Of a stretch of 64,000 nt of DNA, positions 51,872 through 64,000 are shown one piece after another. This DNA is from Pseudomonas caricapapayae (GTDB lineage Bacteria > Pseudomonadota > Gammaproteobacteria > Pseudomonadales > Pseudomonadaceae): contig NZ_LJPW01000156.1 in the NCBI RefSeq assembly GCF_001400735.1, positions 104,937 to 168,936 on the forward strand, written 5' to 3'. Positions within the stretch are counted from its first letter, which is position 1, and every line of letters begins with the position of its first letter. The position numbers and the translations under genes were made by a program. Below the pieces are notes generated by a model, which did not search any database, was not told the DNA's origin, and was given only the letters and a program-made list of their open reading frames with translations.

Positions 51872-52423
51872 ATGAAATTTTGCAGCCAGTGCGGCAACCC
51901 GGTTATCCAGCGTATTCCCGAAGGCGACAGCCGTTTGCGGTATGTCTGCGAGCATTGCCACACCATTCATTATCAGAATCCGAACATCGTTGCAGGCTGC
52001 CTGGTGACCCACGCAGGCAAGGTTCTGCTGTGCCGCCGTGCCATAGAACCACGCCTGGGCTTCTGGACATTGCCGGCCGGGTTCATGGAAAACGGTGAAA
52101 CCATCGAACAGGCCGCGCGGCGCGAAACCCTCGAAGAAGCCTGCGCCACCTTGACCGAGCTGCATTTGTATACCTTGATCGACGTGCCGCATATCAATCA
52201 GGTGCACGTGTTCTATCGGGCAGAAATGGCCACTGAAGCGTTCGCCGCAGGTATCGAGAGCCTGGAAGTGCAGTTATTCGACGAAGCCGACATTCCGTGG
52301 GCGGACCTGGCTTTCATGACAGTCGGACGTACCCTAGAATACTTCTTCAAGGATCGGCGTCGGCAGGCCTACCCGGTTCATACCAGCGCCCTTCCCCCGT
52401 CACGTCCGCTGCTGGACACCTGA
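51872..52423 (+). CDS. Nudix hydrolase with N-terminal zinc ribbon
   Basis: A 183-residue protein: zinc ribbon CSQCG ... CEHCH at residues 4-30, then a Nudix domain. The box reads GFMENGETIEQAARRETLEE then ACA, so the catalytic glutamates remain, but the usual Gly after EEx is Cys. The NudC-like NADH pyrophosphatases have a similar ribbon, but the conserved SQPWPFPxS element of NudC is absent. Substrate unassigned; a nucleotide-sugar or ADP-ribose derivative is likely. It opens a plus-strand pair with the L,D-transpeptidase gene 63 bases downstream. Confidence 0.88.
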   Translation: MKFCSQCGNPVIQRIPEGDSRLRYVCEHCHTIHYQNPNIVAGCLVTHAGKVLLCRRAIEPRLGFWTLPAGFMENGETIEQAARRETLEEACATLTELHLYTLIDVPHINQVHVFYRAEMATEAFAAGIESLEVQLFDEADIPWADLAFMTVGRTLEYFFKDRRRQAYPVHTSALPPSRPLLDT

Positions 52424-52486
52424 AAGCCAGGGTCGCACACAACATCGGCGCCTTCTCCAGAAAGAAGCGCCTTCAGGGAAATCGTA

Positions 52487-53050
52487 ATGCGCTGGTTGCT
52501 CGCACTCTTTTGCATGTCATTCGTACCGCTTTCGCAGGCTGCGTTTACTCAGACCATCGTGCCTAAAGGCAGCGAACAGAAAATCATCAACAACAAGGTC
52601 ATCAATACCGAGAGTATCGCCAGCAAGCCGATCGACAAGGTGCTGGTACTCAAGTCGGTGCGCCAGTTGCAATTGATCAGCGGCGGCGAGGCCCTGAAAA
52701 CCTATCGAATTTCGTTGGGCAAGAACCCCAAGGGCACCAAGCTGCAGGAAGGCGACCAACGTACGCCAGAGGGTTTCTACTGGCTCGACTGGCGCAAGCC
52801 CAGCAACAATTACAATCTGTCGATGCACATTTCCTACCCGAACATCTCGGATTCGGCACGCGCACGTCGCGAAGGTGTGAAACCGGGCAGCATGATCATG
52901 ATTCATGGCACGCCGGTGGATGAGGAGTACCCGGAGTGGTATTTCCACACGCTGGACTGGACCAACGGCTGCATCGCACTGAAGAACAACGATATGAGGG
53001 AAATCTGGGATCTGGTGAAAGACGGAACGATGATCGAGATTCGGCCTTGA
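52487..53050 (+). CDS. L,D-transpeptidase (YkuD family)
   Basis: A 187-residue secreted enzyme with signal peptide (LLALFCMSFVPLSQA). The YkuD domain has the conserved MIHGTPVDEEYP and WTNGCIALKNNDM; the cysteine in NGC is the nucleophile and the upstream HG histidine is the partner. The family cross-links peptidoglycan or attaches Braun-type lipoprotein by 3-3 bonds. Beginning of the mature part: AAFTQTIVPKGSEQKIINNK. It stands between the Nudix gene and the convergent YqfO-like gene. Confidence 0.9.
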   Translation: MRWLLALFCMSFVPLSQAAFTQTIVPKGSEQKIINNKVINTESIASKPIDKVLVLKSVRQLQLISGGEALKTYRISLGKNPKGTKLQEGDQRTPEGFYWLDWRKPSNNYNLSMHISYPNISDSARARREGVKPGSMIMIHGTPVDEEYPEWYFHTLDWTNGCIALKNNDMREIWDLVKDGTMIEIRP

Positions 53051-53134
53051 GCATCGGAGTGAATTAACGCACTGCCGAGCGTAGTCAAGAGCGTCCGGAA
53101 CTGCATGCCGACGCGAAGAGGCCGGTACAGCCCC

Positions 53135-53446
53135 TCAGAAATCTTCCAGCCGCCACACTTCGTAAGCAGGCGTTTCGTAGGGATGGCTCCGCTTGAGGGC
53201 CAACACCACTTGCTGAATCAGCTCGTCAGCGACGACCAGCTCGACCTTCCATTCTTCCACCGACTCGACCACACCGCCCTGCCCGATGAATGGCTGACTG
53301 CCATCCAGCGGACGGAACTGCCCTTGGCCGAGCACCTGCCATGAGCAGTGATCGTAAGCGCCGATTCGCCCTGCACCAGCAGCGAATATGGCGTCTTTGA
53401 CCTCGTCAACATGACTCGATGGAACAAAGAAGGCGAGCTTGTACAT
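53135..53446 (-). CDS. NIF3/YqfO-like (CutA-fold) protein
   Basis: A 103-residue protein that looks like the stand-alone middle domain of NIF3/YqfO: MYKLAFFVPSSHVDEVKDAI, then AAGAGRIGAYDHCSWQ, ending SHPYETPAYEVWRLE. The family shows a CutA-like ferredoxin fold; no enzymatic activity is established. It lies five bases after purL on the same strand and is likely transcribed with it. Confidence 0.9.
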   Translation of the reverse strand: MYKLAFFVPSSHVDEVKDAIFAAGAGRIGAYDHCSWQVLGQGQFRPLDGSQPFIGQGGVVESVEEWKVELVVADELIQQVVLALKRSHPYETPAYEVWRLEDF

Positions 53447-53451
53447 GCGCC

Positions 53452-57348
<3,897 letters not shown>

Positions 57349-57561
57349 CTTCGGGACAGCCTCGAGAAGGGGGTGTGCTTTGAGGCCGGGTATTCTAGCC
57401 TAAAGCGGGCCTTTGATCACCCAAAACGGCGGCATCCGGTGCGCCCGAATGTCGCCCCACACCAAAAAAGGCCGGAAATACCCGTAAAACCCCTTCGCCT
57501 ATCAGACGCAGGCGTCACTGTCGAGATATGGCGCCCGGTGCGCTTTGCGTATACTGCACCG

Positions 57562-59058
57562 ATGTTCTTCAGACCAGATTTCCGCCCACGTTGCGCCAAG
57601 TGGCTCATCGCAACCGGACTCTTCCTGATGCTCGGCGCCTGTGTGGAGAAACCCACCACACTGGAACGAGTCAAGGAGGACGGTGTACTGCGGGTGATCA
57701 CCCGTAACAGTCCGGCGACTTATTTTCAGGACCGCAACGGTGAAACCGGTTTTGAATACGAGCTGGTCAAGCGCTTTGCCGAAGACCTGGGCGTCGAACT
57801 GAAGATCGAAACGGCTGACAACCTTGACGACCTTTTCGATCAGATGAACAAGCCAGGCGGTCCGGTGCTCGGTGCCGCCGGCCTGATCGAAACGCCGAAA
57901 CGCAAGCAACAGGCGCGTTTCTCGCACTCTTACCTGGAAGTAACTCCCCAGGTTGTGTATCGCAACGGCCAATCACGCCCGACCGACCCTGGCGATCTGG
58001 TAGGCAAGCGCATCGTGGTTCTGAAAGGCAGCGCGCATGCCGAACAGCTGGCGGCGCTCAAGGCGCAGAACCCAGCCCTTGAATATGAAGAATCGGACGC
58101 GGTCGAGGTCGTCGATCTCCTGCGCATGGTCGATGAAGGCCAGATCGACCTGACCCTGGTCGACTCCAATGAACTGGCAATGAACCAGGTCTACTTCCCC
58201 AACGTGCGTGTAGCCTTCGACCTGGGCGAAGCCCGTGAACAGCGCTGGGCAGTTGCACCGGGCGAAGACAATAGCCTGCTCAACGAAATCAATGCGTACC
58301 TGGACAAGGTCGAGAAGAACGGCACACTGCAACGCCTGAAAGATCGTTACTACGGTCACGTCGATGTGCTTGGCTACGTTGGCGCTTATACCTTCGCCCA
58401 GCACCTGCAGGAGCGCCTGCCCAAATACGAGAAACACTTCCAGACATCGGCCAAGAAAGAACAGGTCGACTGGAGATTGCTGGCCGCCATCGGCTATCAG
58501 GAATCCATGTGGCAACCCGCCGTGACGTCAAAAACCGGGGTGCGCGGCCTGATGATGCTGACCCAGAACACTGCTCAGGCCATGGGTGTGACCAACAGGC
58601 TCGATGCCCGCCAGAGCATTCAGGGCGGAGCCAAGTATTTTGCCTACGTGAAAGATCAGCTGGATGACAAAATTCAAGAGCCTGATCGCACATGGCTGGC
58701 TCTGGCGTCCTACAACATTGGCAGCGGTCACCTGGAAGATGCGCGCAAATTGGCTGAAAACGAAGGGCTGAATCCAAATAAGTGGCTGGACGTTAAAAAG
58801 ATGCTGCCGCGTCTGTCACAGAAAAAGTGGTACAGCAAAACGCGTTACGGTTACGCCCGAGGCGGTGAGCCGGTGCATTTCGTTGCCAACATCCGTCGTT
58901 ATTACGACATTTTGACCTGGGTCACGCAGCCTCAGCTGGAGGGCAGTCAGGTTGCCGATGGCAACCTGCATGTTCCCGGTGTCGACAAGACTCAGCCGCC
59001 GGTACCGCCAACCCCCTCTGCACCCGCTTCCAGCAGCCCGGACAAGCCGGCGCTCTAA
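57562..59058 (+). CDS. mltF: Membrane-bound lytic murein transglycosylase F
   Basis: MltF cleaves peptidoglycan glycan strands to 1,6-anhydro ends. The 498-residue lipoprotein has a lipobox LGAC after a hydrophobic core, an N-terminal SBP_bac_3-like regulatory domain (VKEDGVLRVITRNSPATYFQ) and an SLT domain with the catalytic Glu in AAIGYQESMWQP (about residue 315) and the downstream GVRGLMMLTQNTAQAM. The tail is proline-rich. I start at the ATG at 57562; an open frame back to 57304 runs into purL. No ribosome binding site precedes 57562. It converges with tadA, overlapping by four bases. Confidence 0.95.
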   Translation: MFFRPDFRPRCAKWLIATGLFLMLGACVEKPTTLERVKEDGVLRVITRNSPATYFQDRNGETGFEYELVKRFAEDLGVELKIETADNLDDLFDQMNKPGGPVLGAAGLIETPKRKQQARFSHSYLEVTPQVVYRNGQSRPTDPGDLVGKRIVVLKGSAHAEQLAALKAQNPALEYEESDAVEVVDLLRMVDEGQIDLTLVDSNELAMNQVYFPNVRVAFDLGEAREQRWAVAPGEDNSLLNEINAYLDKVEKNGTLQRLKDRYYGHVDVLGYVGAYTFAQHLQERLPKYEKHFQTSAKKEQVDWRLLAAIGYQESMWQPAVTSKTGVRGLMMLTQNTAQAMGVTNRLDARQSIQGGAKYFAYVKDQLDDKIQEPDRTWLALASYNIGSGHLEDARKLAENEGLNPNKWLDVKKMLPRLSQKKWYSKTRYGYARGGEPVHFVANIRRYYDILTWVTQPQLEGSQVADGNLHVPGVDKTQPPVPPTPSAPASSSPDKPAL

Positions 59059-59564
59059 ACGTCGCCCTGATTTTTGCCTGCGTCCCTCGCCGCCCGGCGC
59101 ATCCTGAAAAACTCACTCAGCATTGCACCGCACTCCTCACCCAGCACACCGCCTTCACACAATACGCGGTGATTGAGAAAGCCCTGACTGAAAAACTGCC
59201 CCTGGCTTTGAACGATACCTGCCTTGGGTTCAAGCGCGCCATAAACCACGCGCCCCACCCGGGCGTGCACGATCAAACCTGCACACATACTGCACGGCTC
59301 CAGCGTCACGTAAAGGGTGCTGCCCGGCAGACGATAATTGTCCAGCGCCTTGGCGGCATCACGAATAGCGACCATTTCGGCATGCGCACTGGGGTCGCTG
59401 CCACTGATCGGGCGATTGTAACCACGGCCGATGATCTCGCCGTTCTGCACCAACACGGCACCGACCGGCACCTCACCCAGCAGCGCGCCTTGCGCGGCAA
59501 GCGCCAGCGCCTCACGCATGAAGTCCTGATCCTTGCTGCGATCAATAATTTGCGGCTGGCGCAT
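59055..59564 (-). CDS. tadA: tRNA-specific adenosine deaminase TadA
   Basis: TadA deaminates A34 of tRNA-Arg(ACG) to inosine. The 169-residue protein has the cytidine-deaminase-type motifs HAE (SDPSAHAEMVAIRDAA) and PCxxC (TLEPCSMCAGLIVHARVG), which bind zinc and carry the proton-shuttling Glu. It starts at the ATG at 59564, sharing a base with the multicopper oxidase stop (TGATG), so the two genes are translationally coupled. In P. putida the equivalent gene is called cumB because of its link to cumA. Its 3' end overlaps the convergent mltF by four bases. Confidence 0.96.
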   Translation of the reverse strand: MRQPQIIDRSKDQDFMREALALAAQGALLGEVPVGAVLVQNGEIIGRGYNRPISGSDPSAHAEMVAIRDAAKALDNYRLPGSTLYVTLEPCSMCAGLIVHARVGRVVYGALEPKAGIVQSQGQFFSQGFLNHRVLCEGGVLGEECGAMLSEFFRMRRAARDAGKNQGDV

Positions 59565-60937
59565 CACGCCACCTCGATGGCGGCCATCAGGCCGGTTTCC
59601 ATGTGATCGATCACATGGCAGTGGAACATCCATACGCCGGGGTTATCCGCCACCAGCGCCACCCGCGCTCGCTCGTTGCGGCCGAGCAGGAATGTGTCGG
59701 TAAAGTACGGAATGATCTTGCGGCGATTGGACGCAATCACCTTGAAACTCATGCCGTGCAGGTGAATGGGGTGCTGATACTGGGTCATGTTTTTCAATTC
59801 GAAGATGTAGCTCTTGCCCAGTTTCAATCTGGCGATAGGCCGATCGGCACAGGTCTTGTCGGTAATATCCCAGGCTTCGCCGTTGATTTGCCACAGGCTG
59901 GGAGGCTTGCCATTGTCGGTGTTGACCGACATCGAGCCCACCCATTCGAAGTTGAAATTGATCTTCTCGGCGTTATCCATATCCGGCTCGGCCACGGGGT
60001 TGGCCGGCAACTCCGGCGGCCACTGGCCAGGCGCATCGTTGTTGGCGACCGAACGAAACGTCCCCAGGCGCACCGGACCGTTACGCAGCGAGATTTCCTC
60101 GCCCGCTGGCGGGGCCTTGATCGCCAGACAGATGCGCATGCCCGGCCCCAGCCAGTATTCGTCGCCAAACGGACGCGGCTTTACAGGATTGCCATCCAGC
60201 GCATAAATCTGCGCTTCGGCGTCCGGCAGGTTGAGTCGATAAGTCACGGTATTGTCGAGGTTGAGCAAGCGCACGCGCGTGATCTGCCCGGCCGGCAATT
60301 CGATCACCGCCTGCGGAATGCCGTTCAGCGTTGAAAGCCGCCCCGCCGTACCCTCACGCGCCGCTTCACGCAGCACGCTGAACTCAGTAAATGCGCCCTC
60401 TTCGTCCACATGCCAGCTTTTCAGACTGACTGTACGCTCGTAAGCAAAACCGGTCGGCTCCCTCTCTTCGACGATCAGCGGCCCGACCAGCCCGCGGCCC
60501 AGCTCTTCACTGCTGCTGACATGCGGGTGATACCAGTAGCTACCCGCGTCCGGCACACGGAATTTGTAATCGAAATATTCACCCGGCTTCACTGGCAACT
60601 GCGAAACGTAAGGCACGCCGTCCATTTCCAGCGGCAAGCGGATGCCATGCCAGTGAATGGTCGTCTCGACCGGCAACTGATTGATGAAGCGCAACCGTAA
60701 CCACTCACCCTGCCGTACGCGCAACTCGGTGCCCGGCGCAGAACCGCCAAACGCCCAGGCAGGTGTCTTGTGGCCAGAAACCAGCTCTATATCCAGTGGC
60801 GCGGCGATCAGCACAAAGTCAGATCCAGCTTCAGACTCGCGCCGCCCCATCCAGTAACGCGAAGCACCACCTGCGCCAAGGCCGACTACAGCAAGACCGG
60901 CAATGCCTGTGAGGATCTGACGACGGGTGAAGGACAT
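59564..60937 (-). CDS. cumA: Multicopper oxidase, CumA-like, Tat-exported
   Basis: A 457-residue cupredoxin oxidase. The N-terminus carries a Tat-type signal (FTRRQILTGIAGLAVVGLGA). The copper ligands are in place: HWHGIRLP, YWYHPHVS, HPIHLHGMSF and HCHVIDHMETGLM, giving a type 1 site with Met and a type 2/3 cluster. CumA of P. putida GB-1 was reported to affect Mn(II) oxidation; copper tolerance or metal oxidation are the likely roles here. I start at the ATG at 60937, the Tat start; the frame is open to 61129 without the signal. It is coupled to tadA. Confidence 0.88.
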   Translation of the reverse strand: MSFTRRQILTGIAGLAVVGLGAGGASRYWMGRRESEAGSDFVLIAAPLDIELVSGHKTPAWAFGGSAPGTELRVRQGEWLRLRFINQLPVETTIHWHGIRLPLEMDGVPYVSQLPVKPGEYFDYKFRVPDAGSYWYHPHVSSSEELGRGLVGPLIVEEREPTGFAYERTVSLKSWHVDEEGAFTEFSVLREAAREGTAGRLSTLNGIPQAVIELPAGQITRVRLLNLDNTVTYRLNLPDAEAQIYALDGNPVKPRPFGDEYWLGPGMRICLAIKAPPAGEEISLRNGPVRLGTFRSVANNDAPGQWPPELPANPVAEPDMDNAEKINFNFEWVGSMSVNTDNGKPPSLWQINGEAWDITDKTCADRPIARLKLGKSYIFELKNMTQYQHPIHLHGMSFKVIASNRRKIIPYFTDTFLLGRNERARVALVADNPGVWMFHCHVIDHMETGLMAAIEVA

Positions 60938-61266
60938 GAACGGCGGGACCTCGAAAACGACGACTGAGCGCATCTGCGAGCAAATGCGAGGGGCGAATAC
61001 GATACACCTGCATTTGGGGAAAGATAAGGGCGGATACCACGAACCGAAGTTGAGGCGTAAAAAAGGCCGGGCAAGGCAGTGACGCTTGCGCCGTTTTTTT
61101 TGCATCCGTTTGCGCGAACAGCCCGGCATTTCGCAAGCCGCAGCGCCAGACCGGTTTGCCCAGCGGTAACTTAGTGATCGTCAAGTTTTCAGGATCGAGC
61201 CAGCTCAACTCGATGACCTGACTCTTGCTCTGCACGTCGCTTACCTATGTGATGCCAAGGCAATTT
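60938..61266. other. Intergenic gap between the helicase gene and cumA
   Basis: This 329-base stretch has no gene I can support. On the minus strand a frame begins at 61235 (QSKSQVIELSWLDPENLTIT) and stays open into cumA, but it shows no family similarity I recognise and crosses the poly-T hairpin at 61059-61101. It may be a remnant of a gene displaced by the helicase insertion. The cumA promoter must lie here. Confidence 0.4.
61059..61101. terminator. Possible bidirectional terminator downstream of the helicase gene
   Basis: GCAAG and CTTGC (61071-61075 and 61085-61089) form a short stem between an A6 run on the left and a T8 run on the right, so each strand shows a stem followed by a T run. 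The stem is only 5 bp, so confidence is low. On the minus strand it would end the helicase transcript. Confidence 0.4.
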
Positions 61267-63987
61267 TCAACCTGGAACAGCATTGCGATCCTCGTCCAGT
61301 GCTGGCGGCGTCCACTGATCCACAAAAGCCGCGACCTTTTCTTCAATACGGCTCTCGATAGTCCGCAGACGAAGCAAAGGAATGCCGCACTTTTCCAGAA
61401 TGCTGTTTTTCACAGCGTCTCGTTCGATCTGTACCGGATCGTTATGGTGACCACCGTCGACTTCAATCACGCCCAGTGGGCTCTTCCCTAATTTGAAATA
61501 AAGCACGAAATCACATCGGGCGCCGTTTCTCATGAACTCCAGCTCCCTTCCCGTGAAACCCGTACGGGTAACCGATGCCAGTTGTATCAGCAGGACCTCA
61601 TGATGAAACATGATCCCGCGGCGGTTATCCTGCGCCAGTGCTTCACGGAGTATCTGGGCCACAATCTGCTCGGACTTGAATAAGGAGTCCTTAGGGTTGA
61701 GCCTTTTGTTGAGACGCCCCAGCGAGCGGTCGTACTCGTTATAAAGCAGATCGAATGCCGAAATGACAGGCGCGCGATGGACCTGTCCGTCCTCTGCGTA
61801 GTATTCCATGTAGCGGATCAGCGCGGCGATATGTCCATTGCCAGTCTTGAAAACGTTATCGCCCGTAACCAGCGTGAACCTGCTTTTGGCTCTGGACACG
61901 GCCACATTAACCATCCTCGCATCGTCTACAAAACTCAGTCGCTCCGCGCTCTTGTGTTTGTCCAATACCGTAGAAAAAACAATTTCGTCGCACTCACGTC
62001 CCTGAAACTTGTGCACGGTATCGTTGATGAAGTCAGCGGGCAGGCATGAGCCTGAAAGTGCCGCCTGATTCTTGAACGGGGCAATGAACCCTCTGCCATC
62101 TTCGCCCTCCCAAAGGCTTTCACCGTTGCCTTCCAGCACTGCCATCAGAGAGTCCAACTCCCTGAGATTGGAGTTATTGCGCGTGTGGTTTCCTTTCGCA
62201 GTCACGAGTAGCGTCAATGCCTGCTCGCCCTCATCCTGAGTCATGGGGACGAGCTGGTTATCGTAAAACTGCTGATTGCAGAACTGAATGATGCGGGGAT
62301 GGCAGCGGTAGTGCTCCTTGAGCAATGTCATAGGGATCGTATCCCCGAAAACACCGACGCATGAATCCAGCAAGCTGTACTTCTCGCAGTCATACCAGGG
62401 AGCGGGCGCTTTCAGACCCAGTTTTTCCGGGATATGTGCGAGCTGTTTTCTGTCACCCACAATGATCAGATTTTTTGCACAACTCAGCGCCAGCACACCC
62501 GGAACGATATCCTGCTGCGATGCCTCGTCGATAATCACGTAATCGAGAACAGCCTTGCCGCCTAGGGAATTGACGATTGAATGCGTACTGCTGCCAATGA
62601 CCGGGTAGCGCTTCAGGAACTCATCAAGCCGCTTTTTTTTGTAATCGATATCGAAGCTATCGTCATCAGAGATATGACGATGCAGATGGTGTTTCAGGTG
62701 AAGCATGGAAGAAGTGGTCAGCTCCTCCAGCAGCGCCTTGAAGTTACCGACGCGCAACGCCTCTTCATGGGCTGCCAACTCCGCCTTCTTACCTTGCAAG
62801 ACCTTGTCGTAATAATGGAGCTGCAGGCTGTAGAAGGCAGACATGCGCTTATCCCAGTTATCGAAGGGCCGGGTGCGCAAAATTCTGAAATTGAACAACA
62901 GCTCGATACGGTCCTTGATTCTGATGCGCTCACTGGCCAGGTGCTCGAGGTAAGCCATCAAGTCCGTTGTTTTTTGTGGCGACAATTTATATCTGTCCAG
63001 AGAAGGCGCCGCCACGCCATTGTCCTGCTGCCACTGAACGAGATAACGCCGCTCTATCTCCAGCTCGTTAATTTCGATTTGCAACTGCGCCGCTGCGTTG
63101 CGAGCCCCAAGGTAGCCTTTGAGCTGTTGCAGAACACCCTGAACATCCTCCATGGCAGGCGCTGGTGGAAGTTCCAGGGAAGGTCGCGAGGGACGGTTGG
63201 CAAAAAATGCCTTTTGGTTGTCTACACTGCCCAACCTGGCAACAAGATAGTCCAGCCCGCACTTACCCAGCTTTTCATATACATTCTCGACCGCAGCGTT
63301 GTTGTTGGACACCACCGCCACTGTTTTCCCCTGCAAAAGGATGTTGGCAATGATATTCAGAATAGTCTGCGTCTTGCCCGTGCCGGGAGGACCTTCAATC
63401 AGACTGATCTGCGAGTGAAAGGCCTCTTCCACAGCCTTGAGCTGACTTTCGTTGAGGCCGAAGGGAAAGATGAAATTGCCTGACGACTCCAGCTTTCCAT
63501 GCTGCCCTTTGCAGTAGGCATGCAGCGCCGTGGCCGGAAACAATGAAAGTGTTCCCATTTGGCGATCAATATTTTCGGCTATGCCCTTTTTATCACCGGC
63601 AGCGGCAACACTCAGCCGAGCTGCGGCCACTGAGCGGAAATAAGTGAAAGCAGGCTCATCGGTGATCGATGTCGGGGACACGAGCTCAATGTTGTCCATG
63701 TTGAAAACGTATTTTTTGGCTTTTCCTGGATATTGAACGAGAGCGTACTTTTCGCCGTAGATCACCGCGCTCTCGATAGGGTGGACCAGAGAACTCCCTT
63801 TTCTCAGAAGAAGCATGTCATTCAGTTCGAGCGTAGGAACGATCGTGCAATCGCCAAGCGGGCTCTCTTCGGATCTTTTTGAGGGGTAGTGGCATGTCAA
63901 AGTAAGCTCACCCTTGACATTGTTTTTTATAACCCAGTTGCTGATCTGCCGGGTCTTGTCCTCGCCGCTTACGTAGATGGAAACCAT
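61267..63987 (-). CDS. SF1 helicase with C-terminal PD-(D/E)xK nuclease-like domain
   Basis: A 906-residue protein not tied to a named gene. The first ~170 residues are of unknown fold. The helicase core has Walker A GPPGTGKT (residues 199-206; preceded by the Q-motif-like NESQLKAVEEA), Walker B DEAS at 487-490 (VIIDEASQQD), the GDRKQLAHIP motif III, HYRCHPRI motif IV, and VAVSRAKSRFTLVTGD near residue 700, as in Upf1/Dna2-like SF1B helicases (COG1112). The C-terminal 100 residues show Asp826 (RCDFVLYF), Glu842-x-Asp844 in GVIEVDGGHH and RDAVKNSILEKCGIPLLRLR, resembling DUF2726 or Vsr-like nucleases. An ATG at 63987 follows AAGGGA three bases upstream. Likely a DNA-processing or anti-phage protein; neighbours upstream are outside the window. 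Confidence 0.85.
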   Translation of the reverse strand: MVSIYVSGEDKTRQISNWVIKNNVKGELTLTCHYPSKRSEESPLGDCTIVPTLELNDMLLLRKGSSLVHPIESAVIYGEKYALVQYPGKAKKYVFNMDNIELVSPTSITDEPAFTYFRSVAAARLSVAAAGDKKGIAENIDRQMGTLSLFPATALHAYCKGQHGKLESSGNFIFPFGLNESQLKAVEEAFHSQISLIEGPPGTGKTQTILNIIANILLQGKTVAVVSNNNAAVENVYEKLGKCGLDYLVARLGSVDNQKAFFANRPSRPSLELPPAPAMEDVQGVLQQLKGYLGARNAAAQLQIEINELEIERRYLVQWQQDNGVAAPSLDRYKLSPQKTTDLMAYLEHLASERIRIKDRIELLFNFRILRTRPFDNWDKRMSAFYSLQLHYYDKVLQGKKAELAAHEEALRVGNFKALLEELTTSSMLHLKHHLHRHISDDDSFDIDYKKKRLDEFLKRYPVIGSSTHSIVNSLGGKAVLDYVIIDEASQQDIVPGVLALSCAKNLIIVGDRKQLAHIPEKLGLKAPAPWYDCEKYSLLDSCVGVFGDTIPMTLLKEHYRCHPRIIQFCNQQFYDNQLVPMTQDEGEQALTLLVTAKGNHTRNNSNLRELDSLMAVLEGNGESLWEGEDGRGFIAPFKNQAALSGSCLPADFINDTVHKFQGRECDEIVFSTVLDKHKSAERLSFVDDARMVNVAVSRAKSRFTLVTGDNVFKTGNGHIAALIRYMEYYAEDGQVHRAPVISAFDLLYNEYDRSLGRLNKRLNPKDSLFKSEQIVAQILREALAQDNRRGIMFHHEVLLIQLASVTRTGFTGRELEFMRNGARCDFVLYFKLGKSPLGVIEVDGGHHNDPVQIERDAVKNSILEKCGIPLLRLRTIESRIEEKVAAFVDQWTPPALDEDRNAVPG

Positions 63988-64000
63988 AAATCCCTTACAC

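Noticed and set aside
60831..61235. 134-residue minus-strand frame as a gene between the helicase and cumA genes
   Set aside because: It crosses a poly-T hairpin and the start of cumA, has no ribosome binding site and no recognisable family.

Overview
This window looks like the chromosome of a plant-associated pseudomonad, most likely of the Pseudomonas syringae group. The evidence is high-GC coding sequence with Pseudomonas-type proteins (a complete wspA-F/wspR chemosensory operon, a DUF3509 protein, CumA-like oxidase next to tadA), short intergenic palindromic repeats of the kind scattered through P. syringae genomes, and a backbone order (lysS-prfB-wsp ... recJ ... thrC-hom-dsbC-xerD ... 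rplS-trmD-rimM-rpsP-ffh ... purT ... purL-mltF) that matches the order I recall for P. aeruginosa PAO1 around PA3700-PA3764. The species call is inference; no rRNA or tRNA gene was seen.

Layout. 1-3.9 kb: the 3' end of an OmpA-family gene, a small membrane protein overlapping an alpha/beta-hydrolase lipoprotein, a DUF1704 putative zinc peptidase and a TetR regulator. 3.9-6.6 kb: lysS and prfB, the latter with its programmed +1 frameshift. 6.7-15.3 kb: the seven-gene wsp operon, in which a membrane chemoreceptor array controls the diguanylate cyclase WspR. 15.6-21.6 kb: a giant toxin/effector-like gene with a duplicated leucine-rich module and a C-terminal NEL-type E3 ubiquitin ligase domain, interrupted by a one-base frameshift. 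21.6-30 kb: a DUF533-like membrane protein, an orphan hybrid histidine kinase, an Old Yellow Enzyme, recJ, yaeQ, an orphan periplasmic solute-binding protein and a DUF3509 gene.

30.2-36 kb: a three-gene two-component locus resembling RocA1/RocR/RocS1 (LuxR-type response regulator, REC-EAL phosphodiesterase, BvgS-like sensor), so two cyclic-di-GMP control systems lie within 25 kb. 36-44.5 kb: thrC, hom, dsbC, xerD, the rpsP-rimM-trmD-rplS operon and ffh, all on the minus strand. 44.7-53.4 kb: ypjD, a CorB/CorC-type protein, an MHS-family transporter, purT, a VUT-family transporter, DUF1289, gamma-carbonic anhydrase, two Nudix hydrolases, an L,D-transpeptidase and a NIF3/YqfO-like protein. 53.4-61 kb: purL, mltF, tadA and a CumA-like multicopper oxidase. 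61.3-64 kb: a complete SF1 helicase fused to a C-terminal PD-(D/E)xK nuclease-like domain.

The parts most worth a second look are the frameshifted NEL/LRR protein (15581-21554) and the helicase-nuclease at the right edge (61267-63987), whose architecture suggests anti-phage defence and whose neighbours lie outside the window. Start codons were moved inward where a ribosome binding site and the family's normal N-terminus agreed.
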